Positions 50,401 through 62,400 of a stretch of 64,000 bases of DNA are shown here, one piece after another. The position numbers were made by a program, and so were the translations under genes. The stretch spans positions 21,600,954-21,664,953 of the forward strand of contig CM056563.1 of NCBI GenBank assembly GCA_029721515.1, in the 5' to 3' direction. The stretch comes from Synanceia verrucosa. Lineage: Eukaryota; Chordata; Actinopteri; Perciformes; Synanceiidae. Numbering within the stretch: position 1 is the first letter of the stretch; every line of letters starts with the position of its first letter. The notes below the pieces were generated by a model, which was not told the origin of the DNA, ran no database searches, and worked only from the letters and a program-made list of their open reading frames with translations.

Positions 50401-53400
50401 TCATTTGACCTCAGTGACTTTGAATTGGAGCTGATCACCACCAAAAATTAACCAGTTTTAAGTTAGCCCACTTCTGACCAATCCTGGAAATGTCGTCAAA
50501 ATCTGTCCATAACTTTTTGAGTTATTTTGCAAACCAACAAACAAACCCTGGTGATCCTTGGCAGAGGTAACCAAGAATATGAGAACGCAACACCTATGAC
50601 AACACCTATAAACTCTGCAAATATAATACAACCTGCTCTAATGCCAAGTTTATTTATGATTAGTTGGTTGACAGAAAATTAACCTGCAAATATGGTTATA
50701 ACTTATAGTTTGTAATTTTTTAACCACAACACCAAACGTTCTGATTCTGTTTGTCCAATGGGAGGATTTTTTCCCCTGTTACATATGATGGATTTGTTCT
50801 ACTGTAGGTTAAAAAATAAGGAATTTGAAGATGCCATGGGCTCTGTGGGATTGGAAAAGGAAATTTCACATTCTAACATTTTAACATTGGCAGACTAATG
50901 AGGCAAATCCAATAAACTAATTTGCCATGATTAGCACACAACTTCTTGAAATATGGTCAAAACATTATCAAAACAAAATCATATCAGTTCATCTTTGAGT
51001 CCAATAAACATTTGTGCTAAATCTGAAGACATTTCCTCCAGGTGTTCCTGTCCATGCTCTACATACTGATGTTTAAACCCAAAAACATAATGCTTCTGGC
51101 CACGCTGGTCGCCAGCTGTGCGGAGACATAAAAATAGTCATTAGGGATCCATAATTTAATTTTCTTTTCCTTCTGGCCAATCATATTATTCAGTCTGTGT
51201 CATCAGAAGCCAACGTGGCCTCATATGACTCAGAGTTACTAGAATGCTCCTTTGCCTCCGCTGCCTCAATTATGTTAGAGGTAATTTAGTTTACTGACAC
51301 AGCTCTCCAGTGTGAACCTCTGCAGCATCCTACGCATTAAGCCAAATTAAGAAAACAGTGGATGTGCTTGTGCTTTAAACAGAAGACAGTGGTTTAGTAA
51401 ATGAAGTGAGCATACCAGTCGTACTCTCTTCAGTCGGTCCTCTAGTTTCTCCTGAGCCTCCCTCTCCCTCAGTACGCCCTCCAGCCTGCTGATCAGATCT
51501 GCAGCAAATCTTTCCGGCTCCACGTGAATATCCTTTGGAATCCGATTTGTGCGCTGGAGGAAGACATGTCAAACTGAGACTTTGTGCAATAAAAGAAGTC
51601 ATGATTGATGGCTCAGGAGAAGTACGAGAGAGGAGAACTAGTGTCAATTCGATCAGAAATCTAGTGATAGCAATATTATGATTAGTTGTTGTGTCTTTCT
51701 ACCAAAACAGCTACTGTGGTGCTAACGTAGCGGTTAGCTGCAGCTTTGCTCAGCTTGTGATTGGCTCAGGCAGGACATCCATATCAAAAGCAAAAGACTT
51801 TACCACTGAAGCTGAGCCTTTCTGGTACAATGATGATGCTTTCATTTTCCACATTATGGAGAATTTATGATTAACCATTGTTAATAATTGTATCAGGACT
51901 CAACCTCCTGTGTGATTTTAAAATAGAGACTGGAAGACTAGAGACTAGAAATAGTTTCTGGATTTGATGCTTCCCATCAAATACACATACATAAGGATGT
52001 AGTTTTGATGAGGCAAAAACAGTTTTTTTTACATTTCAAAATCATTTTGGCAACGTCAGCAAGGGAGGAAAAGTGGAATGCAGTAAATGACATGTAACAA
52101 CCTTAATGAGGACATGAGTGACATTTTTTGCTCATCTAGTAGCAGGAAGTATTGCACTGCAATCATGGAAATTCAAAGCTGTTAACGCCAAATGCAAAAT
52201 AAAAAAGTTAGAAAACAAAGTGTCATTTAAAAGGAAAAAAAAAGACAAACAAGCCCTGTCAACTTCCTTATCGCCAATAAAGTGAAGTCATGATTAATTT
52301 GTTGGGGCAGGGAAACATGAGAGTTGTGCTGTAGGGATTTGTGCTTTACTACGCAGTCAATTCATGCATCCTAATAGGATGCTACGTGGGGAGTTTTAAT
52401 TTGACTCTTTACTCCGAGGCCCAATTAGGGCTGGGGTTTTCCTACCAAGAGACAGCGTGAGCTGCAGAGGGAAGCATCAGCCTGTCACAGGGGAGGATTC
52501 ATGTCTGCTCGGCTTCACTGCTCACAGCTTAGGAAAGCATCAAGCTACATTTAGACAGCCATCTCTTTCACCATCAGCTATTCTTACACTCCATCACAGG
52601 CCCTGAGACACAGCAGAGCTTAAATATGCACATCTCCAATGGTGCAGCGGAGAGAAGTAAGGTGGAAACAGACTGTTAAAGAGGGGTGTAGAGACAGAAA
52701 GTGAGAGAAGCCATGAATAACTCACTGGAATATGAGGTAGTGGCACTCGCCCATTTGCTTTGGCACTTTCGTGCATCTCCCGGCGATGCTGTTTACGGTA
52801 TCTGTAGGGTGGAACCCCATCTCTGGAATTAACAACAAAGACATTTTCATAAAACATCCTCATGAATAAACAACACAGGCAGCTTTGAAGTTGAAAGCTT
52901 TTCACAGCATTTTTTTGCCTAAACTGAACACCTTGTAAGTCTTGATTAATCAGTACAGCGGGACAGGCTCATTCTCACAGGCTTATTGTCTGCCTCCTGC
53001 ACCACAAGTGGTCTGGCAGATTACAGTTACATGTTAACACATCCATCAGTCTGTTATTCCGTGTGGTATTGGTCATGCTGGGTTTCACGCTCTCCTGTGC
53101 TGGAAGCTCTGGACCAATTAGCTGATAACTGCCTCTAACCCATTCAGCTTCAAACACATTTTGTCCAGTTGTGCAAGCTTTGAAGTTTCTTTTGCACAAC
53201 TCCCCAGTGCCATCTTTGCACTGAAAAAAAAATATATATATTTCTAGAATGGTCTTTCACCAGCACATGCTTGGTCTGCACACTCGACTGAAATGCTGTC
53301 CTGCTCGCAAGTGATCCCAGTTGGTACAGAAAAATTCCCTTTGCGCTCAAACAAAGGAGACAAATTCTGCTTTGTTCACATTAAAAACTGACTGGAAAGA

Positions 53401-56400
53401 CTTTAAAACTGCCTTATCTGTCACATTTAAAAATGAGGTCATTTCGGTTAGCATTTCAGTTTCTGTACATTCTATAAGACGTCAGGTTATGCCTGCTAAG
53501 AGTGACATCCTAGGATTCCTAATTAGCATTATAGATCAATTCTAGGAGCTTCTACGTTTAGCTAATGAGCAAATGAGGCTTTAAGTTCAAGCACAGATAA
53601 AAACAAGCAAGGAGTGCAAATCTGAATCTAATTAAACCCTGTCACTGAGCAATGCTAACTTATATGACACACTTAGTGTGGTATTGGTTGTGTCTTGTGA
53701 AAATCTTGTGTTCAAGCCAATACTGGAGCCTGGCATAGCCTCACGACCTTTAAGCATGAAACGTGTGTGTTTGATGAGAAAATACATACACACTGCTGTC
53801 GGTAAAGGAAATGGTGTCAGCGTCGCTGGACATACTCTGCTGCTCACTGTCGTTGGCGCTGGTAGCAGGAGCCATAGCGTAACCAGTGTTGACATAGTAC
53901 GGGTTGATGGGCTCCCGACATGGCGCGTGCCTGGAAAAAAATGAAGACATGCAGGAAATGCTGAGAATACATTAAGATTTACCAGAATAGAGCAGGATGT
54001 GATAGACATGCTCACTGAAAAGCATTTGTAAACAAAGGTGATATGTGCTTTGTTTGTACTTCACATTTAAAGAACACAAGAGTTCACTTCCTTGATCTGA
54101 GATCAGTTAAAGAAATGAGAAAGGTGATGGTTCAGACAGGACAGATTCTGTGCAACACAATGTAAAGCCATGAAAACTTCAGTATACACTGCCAAACATT
54201 TAAAAGTGCATACAACCTTCCACAATCCAAACAAACCTACAGTCAGAGAAAGTACTAGCAACTCCATGTTTGAGGGTATTTCAACATCCTTTGAGAACCC
54301 AACAGGTTCAATACCTCAGTATTGAGCGGTGGAGTCTGTCTGCAGCCCTTATTTTGAGACGTCTACAGATATATGGGAAAGCTTCATTTGTCAACCTTCT
54401 CCACTCCCAGTCATTGACTTTCGCTGAGCACACTTCTTGCAGGGGTTTGTACACATGAATTAAAGATGTTGGGCATCATCTCCTTTTATTCAAATTGGAA
54501 TTCCCTGAAGCTTTCTCCCTGTTTGGAATGCAGAAGCACCAAGAGTTCAAAATGAAACCTTTGTGACCGACTGATTTCCATTAGCATCTCCATTCAGCAG
54601 CAGAGAATAATTACAGTGCCAGTTTGGCGAGGAACAGGGACAAATAACAAGTGTACAGAATGTGAGTTTTAAGTTGTGATTATATGTGGAAACATTTCTG
54701 ATGATCAGAAATGAAAATGAAATGACAAAGGGAAGAAGCAAACATTAATGCAATCTCTCATTTGATGAAAGACAGACGAGATGATTCCTTGAGAAAACCT
54801 GTTCTGCAACACTGTTCTATTTCCATCCTGTGAAACACATAACCACTAAATAATGTTAAAAATTGGACAGCTACTTGAAAAATGGTTCATTCTGGATTTT
54901 ATTTTTAATTCTTTGAGTAAGATTGTATTTCAACGTCATTTAAAATCCAAGGCTTGAGTGCCATAGACGTAATAATACACTTTATTGCCAAAAGTATTCG
55001 CTCACCTGCCTTGACTCTCATGTGAACTTAAGTGACATCCCATTCCGAATCCATAGGGTTCAATATGACGTCGGTCCACCCTTTGCAGCTATAACAGCTT
55101 CAACTCTTCTGGGAAGGCTGTCCTCAAGTTTTAGGAGTGTGTTTATGGGAATTTTTGACCATTCTTCCAGAAGCGTATTTGTGAGGTCACACTGATGTTG
55201 GACGAGAAGGCCTGGCTCTCAGTCTCTGCTCTAATTCATCCCAAAGGTGTTCTCTCGGGTTGAGGTCAGGACTCTGTGCAGGCCAGTCAAGTTCATCCAC
55301 ACCAGACTCTGTCATCCATGTCTTTATGGACCTTGCTTTGTGCACTGGTGCACAGTCATGTTGGAAGAGGAAGGGGCCAGCTCCAAACTGTTCCCACAAA
55401 GTTGAGAGCATGGAATTGTCCAAAATGTCTTGGTATGCTGAAGCATTCAGAGTTCCTTTTCACTGGAACTAAGGGGCCAAGCCCAGCTCCTGAAAAACAA
55501 CCCCACACCATAATCCCCCCTCCACCAAACTTTACACTTGGCACAATGCAGTCCGACAAGTATTGTTCTCCTGGCAACCGCCAAACCCAGACTCGTCCAT
55601 CAGATTGCCAGATGGAGAAGTGCAATTTGTCACTGCAGAGAACGCGTCTCCACTGCTCTAGAGTCCAGTGGCGGCGTGCTTTACACCACTGCATCCAACG
55701 CTTTGCATTGCACTTGGTGATGTATGGCTTGGATGCAGCTGCTCGGCCATGGAAACCCATTCCATGAAGCTCTCTGTGCACTGTTCTTGAGCTAATCTGA
55801 AGGCCACATGAAGTTTGGAGGTCTGTAGTGATTGACTCTGCAGAAAGTTGCCGACCTCTTCGCACTATGTGCCTCAGCATCAACTGACCCCGCTCTGTCA
55901 GTTTACGTGGTCTACCACTTCGTGGCTGAGTTGCTGTCGTTCCCAAACACTTCCACGTTCTTATAACACAGCTGACAGTTGACTGTGTAATATTTAGGAG
56001 TGAGGAAATTTCACGACTGGATTTGTTGCACAGGTGGCATCCTATCACAGTTCCATGCTGGAATTCACTGAGCTCCTGAGAGCGACCCATTCTTTCACAA
56101 ATGTTTTTAAAAGCAGTCTGCATGCCTCGGTGCTTGATTTTATACACCTGTGGCCATGGAAGTGACTGGAACACCTGATTCTGATTATTTGGATGGGTGA
56201 GCAAATACTTTTGGCAATATAATGCATGTCAAAGTGTTTTTTAGCCAATCACGGTCTCACACAGCTTGTGAGTAAAGTTAGGACTTCTGGGAGATGTAGT
56301 CAGAGCAGAAAGAGATGGTATACACCACAGACATCAAAGCAGGAAGTGGAGACGATCAACATTAGAGAGCAAAACAAATGGATTCTGGACAAAAGTGGTG

Positions 56401-59400
56401 ATTTTGGTGAAAGTGTCCTCTACACTACCTCTGATAAAACAAGAATGGAACAAGGTAAAAACAAACATTTTTTTCATGATGAAATAGAGAGTCTCTTCTT
56501 TTATTTGAGCTTTTCAGTGTTTTCAGAGACATAGTACAAAATATTCTGTGGGTCTTGATATATGAATCAAAATGGGCAAAAAAAGGCACTTTCTGTTTTA
56601 TAAAACAACTGGCACTCAATGAGTTAATAAATTCTGCATCATGTTGTATACTAACACCTTATTTTACATAATATTACACTCAACACAAAAAGTGTTCCAA
56701 CTGACAATAAATAAAACAGCAAAAATAGAGAGAATAAAAATGCATGCACACATTTTCACTGTTTTAACTTGCAAATACAAATGCAAGATAAGAAACTAAA
56801 AGAAGCATAAGAAATAATAGCATTAATAGTTGTATAGGCGCATCGTGTGCATAGCTTTTTGAAGGTTGTGGACATGTCCTCAGCTGCCCTTCATGTATAA
56901 TCAAAGCCTCCACATGCCATTCCTCTCTCTGTCCTGCCTGTCTGCTTCTGTCAGCCGTCAAAAACATGAAAAGGCCAAAGAAATCTCATGCAAAAGAAAA
57001 TGTATTATTTCACTCTAAAAAAAATCCTTCCATATACTGTAGTTATTCCATGTCTCCACTTTACTCCAGTGTGCAGATTGGTGGGACCCCAAGAGATCAT
57101 TCAAAAGGAAACAACTTTCATTAATATTACAAAGACGATGAAATATTGCCTTTGAAGTGCACAACTTACTTGAACGAGAGCAAAACTGAGCCGTTCACAT
57201 TTCAAAAATCTCCCCAACGATTAATGAATGTATAGGTCATTCTCTTTCAAGTCACTCCATTTCTAAAAGCTGATCTTTTTGTTGCCTGTCTCTGATGAGA
57301 TCGTCAGACAACTGATGTAAAATTTAGTTTCATAAAAACCCAACGGGTGCTGCTAAAAGGCTTTTTAAAAATGAAGCATGTCTTTCTGTAATTCCAGCCA
57401 AATGCTTGATTGTTGAAATAATGATGTGAAAATACACCCCAAAACTGTTTCACCCTCTAATTAGAATTTGATTTTCTCTTATATTTTTAGAGATTTCAAG
57501 CAAACATTGAGCTTCAACAAAAATTACCTTTGGTTATGTTTTCTAAAGGAAAAAAAATCAAACACAAGCATTTGGTTCATCTGGTGTTCTGCAGATAATG
57601 ACCAAAAACCTGCATGCCAACACTGAAAGAGAAGAAAGAGGCAGCAGAAGTCTATGGCAGGTCTGATTTTAACTGCACAAACTGTCCAGTGTTTTAATCA
57701 CAGAGAGGGTTTATCTTTCCCAGTCTGTCAAGTCACGTAGCAGTAGATGTCAAATTAGAGCTCTGCGATATTACGATACATATCGTGGTGCGATATAAAA
57801 ATGTCTACCATAGGATATGTGCCACTGTTGTTTATATCGTAATTTCAATGTGTAGTCTACTTGGTTAGCTCTGTTGCTACGCTAACATTAATGTTACTCC
57901 AGTTGTGGTTTAGATACGCCGTATAAAGCACAACTCAACGTCAAAATGAACGTTGGATAATCCAAATATATCATAAGAGTTGTTGATTGTATGAAGCATA
58001 GACATAATGGTATGAAGGCTAATGTAACTGCAACAACGCTACTGCTTTGTGGTAGTATTTTTACATCACCTACAAGGACTTGATTACAGCACTGGTTGCT
58101 AGGGAGTAAACAGAGGTAAAGCAGCATGGAGGAGACGAAAGAGAAAATAACGTTACAAAATTAGCTATATCAAGTGTTTTTTGTCCATATTGTACAGTTA
58201 GGGCTGTGACAGTATGGATTTTTTATTGACGTGGTGATAAAGCGCCCAATCACTACGGTATGGCAGTTTATGCTGTTTCCTGTGATCGCTGCAACCCCGC
58301 CGATTGCTCCTTGTCCTCTGGCATAAAATGTGTCCAAATTGGTGACAGAGTGTTCGGCTCTGTAACAAGATTTGTGGGTATTGTTGAATAAAATCAAGTC
58401 AACAGAGTAGCGTCAACAACTATGGACAGTACTACATAAGAGGGGTGTGTCTGCTATAAGTACTTACTATTGAAACTGAACTCTGACTGTTTATGCAATG
58501 CTTCTGTGTTATATGCCTGTGTATTATGTGTGTATCTATCCAATTTAAACATGAGAAGTACTGAAACCTTGAAATAACTAATAAGAAGAAGAAGAAAACA
58601 AAACCACCCCCCGTTCCTTAGGGTTAAGCCTGGTTTATGCTTCTGCGTCACTGCGACGGCATACTACGGCGTCGACGCAGACCCCTACGCGGACCCTACG
58701 CCGTAGCCTGACGCACATCTCCAAAAAATCCTGACTACGCGTCGCATCAACGCGTTGAGACGCGAACGGCAAGGACTGTGATTGGTCCGCTCAGAACGGA
58801 ATTTCCGGCGGTTGCTTTTCCGGTCAACAGCTCAACAACACCGCTAGTAGCGGAGCGGCACGAGTAGTACGGAATAGTCGGACAGACCACCTCCTCAAAC
58901 GTCTTCTGTGCTTCAACATTTGTATAACAGCATTTCTTTTTAAATTTTATGAGCTCCATCTCCAGAAACACCCGCTACATCTCAGTTGTCATTGTTTACT
59001 GTCGGAAGAGCCCCCAGAAGCCACACAAAGACACAGACACACCCCCCTAGCAGCTTGGCGGTGAATTGCAGAGCAACACGTTCCCTCGACGCAGAACTTC
59101 GAATGCTCAACGATGGCGTCGGGTCTACACCGTAGCTCTGCCGTCGCCGTGACGCAGAAGCATAAACCAGGCTTTAATGGACTGACCCACTGCTGAGCTG
59201 CAGTGTGCTTTAAAAACAGGATAATACTAAATATTACTGTTTATTTCATATCAAACATCATATGTACTCCTGTAACTTTCAACAGCAAATATATAGAGAT
59301 GTATTTTTTCGTATTTTAAAATATCGCGGTGATGCAGTTATCATCCCAGCCCTACTGACAGTACATGTTGTTCCTTTCAAACTTTCAACAATGACACAAA

Positions 59401-62400
59401 CCTGTCGACTTTGGATGTTTTTTGTTTTTTTTTACTCGAAGTGGCCTTAATCCTGAGTTGCAGATGTTACCCTTTTACATAATGAGCTTTACCAGTTTAA
59501 ATCAGCAGTTTAATTTGTGGTAACAAGCAATTACTTGCGTTTTCATTTTGATCGTTCATTGTGACACTTCCATTTGCAAAGACACTTAAATCGAGAGCAT
59601 GTAACTAATAATAAGCCACTTTTCCTTTGTTTGACATGATTAAAAAATCTCATGCTGAGGGATCACAAGCATGTCGAGTAAACAAGCATCCACAGTCAGA
59701 TTACTGAGAGCCTTTTAGAGTCAATCAGTCTGTTCACCCTGTCATTCAACCAGCTGCTATGTATTAAGTCAGGCAGACAACCGGCGGATTAAGCCTGAAT
59801 TTAGCCCAAAATTGATCACCCAGACTAATTTTAGAATCAGACCGTATGTGTAGTTGATTGGTTGTCATCCAATGTGTTGGCCTGGTTTGGGGAGGAGGGG
59901 CACAACACCTGATTACTTTCCCTGAGCGGACAGATTTATTATAATCCAAACTAATTTTCTGGGTTGGCTGTCTGATTTCCCGCATGGCTGCTGTCAAAAG
60001 ATTAGCTATAAACTGAAGTGAGCTTTTTTAATATTGTGGTCGTAGTATTTTTACATGGTATGGCTATCTGTAGTGAAGTGAACAGACATGGTGTATAAAA
60101 CACGTACCGTAGTTAACAAAACATACAAGACAAATAACATAAAAACAGCAAACAGCTCAATTCACTTATCAGTTTCCTCTTACCATGGAGCTTAATTTTA
60201 AGACTTTAGCTATAGATCATTTTCACAATAATATATTTGAAGAAGGGATGATCCGATACACTTTCTCACTTCTGATACCAATTTGATACAGAAAAACAGC
60301 TGAATTACCTAACCTTACCTTTTAACCTTACCTAACTATGTCTCATTGTGAAGTCTGGGAAATAAACAGATATAAATGCCCTGAATTACTTATTTACTAC
60401 TTATCTACTTGGACAAACTGCCCAAAATACACATATATGGCTATATATATGATTATATATATGGTCTATGGCGTTTTCCATTGTATGTTAGCATTAAGCT
60501 AGTGGACTTTGTGTAGGGCTAATACTGAAGGCAGTACTGAAGTGTTAACAGTGTGAAGTTACTTGTTTTATGTTGTCTACAATTAAAGTTTTGCACAATA
60601 CATTGTTTTGAAGGAATATTATTGAGTTTTATGTTATTCAGTTATTTTTTTAGCTTAAAAAAAAAAACAACTTCCTGCTTCACACATGCAAACGTTTCAA
60701 TGGCTCTGTGATGTATTCAGGTGTTATGACACCGGTGCTTTCCCAACTGTCAAAATGTTTTCCATTTTACTATTTACTGCTGAATAAAAACAAAAACTGA
60801 ATAATGAATTTTAATCTGAGTACAGCCCATTAGTTATGTGTCTACATGCATTCAACAGACTATAAAAGCTAATATGTGTAAGCATCAACCAGCAGGCCTA
60901 CAGCACATCAGGTGTTACTTTGACCTCTAACACTGACAATGAAAAGCATTTTAAAGCTGTGAGAAATCACTTTCTTTCTAGACTACCTTGTACAGATGAT
61001 TTGACCTATTTCCTTCACTGATTCTTTGTACCAAGAGGAGCACTTTACTTCAATATAAGGAAAATAAAACATTATTTTTGTATTAATTCTGATATAAAAG
61101 TGTATGAGGTATGAATACAGCTCCCATCTTTAAGGAGCACAAGTAGTGTAACAGGCCATTCACAGCAAAAATGCATATTAATGTAAATGAAAATGTCACT
61201 TTGTGCTCAACGACAATGTTGTTTGACTCATTTAATCAAATCAGTATCCACAACTGTGACTAGTTGACGTCATAAAACAAGTTTGAGATGCTAGATTGAA
61301 TAGTCAGGTGTAACACTTATGGAATAGACTTAAAATTTAGATGAAGAAGAGGAGTGCAAAGATTGCCATTTCAGAAAGTTTCTCCTTAAACAAAATCATG
61401 TTGCACTTGCAGAAAAACCAAGAGCACCAAGTTAACTTCTGCAGCCTCTGACATTTCCTCAACACCAGCGGTGTAAATACACCATCTTCCTCTCTTCTCA
61501 GACGTCTCCTCCTGTGCTACTCAGACTGGGGTTTTTTTTTATCTCACACTTCAAGCAGCGTTCAGGGTATTGTGGGGTTTCAGGTTTATTTCTAATTCAG
61601 CAGTTTGCAGAGAAAAGCTGTGGAGTTAGAGCCGGTGTGAAGCTCTCTAGATTGCTGGGAGGATTTACCTGTACTCCTGACTGTCCTGGAACCTGGCGCT
61701 GTTGGCAACCCGCTGTGGCGCTGTCTCCATTAGCAGCTTCTGAGTGAGCCGGTTGCTCGGTGTCGGATCACACTCGGGCTGCTCCTCTGGCTCCGGGTCA
61801 CATCTCCATTCCTCGTCTTCGTTTAAAGTTGGTAAATAACCAGACAGACCCTTTCCATTGCCAGAAACAGAGCTGTGATCGCTGTACAGCTTCGGGCTCT
61901 CTCCTCCTGCCCGTGTATATTCCAAATAGACATCAGACTTCAGAAATAAGGGATAGGTGTTTTCCTCCATCATTGTCTGGATCTCAGTCTGAGCCTGGTC
62001 AAACATTGCAGGATCAATGTGAAGCTTCATGACGCAGTCTTTGATGAAGGACTTTGTAGCTGGTTTAATCTGTCGGGAAACTATCCCATTGTTGTCCAGG
62101 ATGTATTTCTTGTAGATAGCTTTCGCCAGTTTGACCTTCTTCTCCTCGTTGCCCTCGTTAGTTTCAAGTTTGCGGAAGCCACTGCACGCAAACCAGAAGT
62201 CCAACATATCTGCACACTCCTCCTGCTTGAGGAACGTCCTAAACAGATGGATGCCATCTTGGTCGTCCAGGAGGGAGTGAAGGGATTCTGCCCATTTTAA
62301 GTAGGGTGGTGTAGGCGAAGCACTTCCCTCCGGCTCATAGCCCAGGTCCAAGTCAGGTCGCCTGGGTGTAGCCACGGACGCCTCACATTTGAGGCTCTCA

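Larger units (their letters stand above)
54905..56627 (-). mobile_element. TTAA-flanked MITE (family T), copy 4, with nested Tc1-like element
   Basis: The left end is TTAATTCTTTGAGTAAG (TTAA 54905-54908) and the right end is GGCACTCAATGAGTTAA (TTAA 56624-56627). Removing 54978-56224 rejoins 'gacgtaataata' to 'tgtcaaagtg', matching the uninterrupted copy 3 ('acgtaataatacgtcaaaatg'). The right side then follows copy 3 for its whole length. Confidence 0.85.

Noticed and set aside
58747..58971. 74-codon minus-strand frame inside the Harbinger-like MITE
   Set aside because: No transposase or Myb-like motif. CpG-rich MITE interiors often show short open frames.
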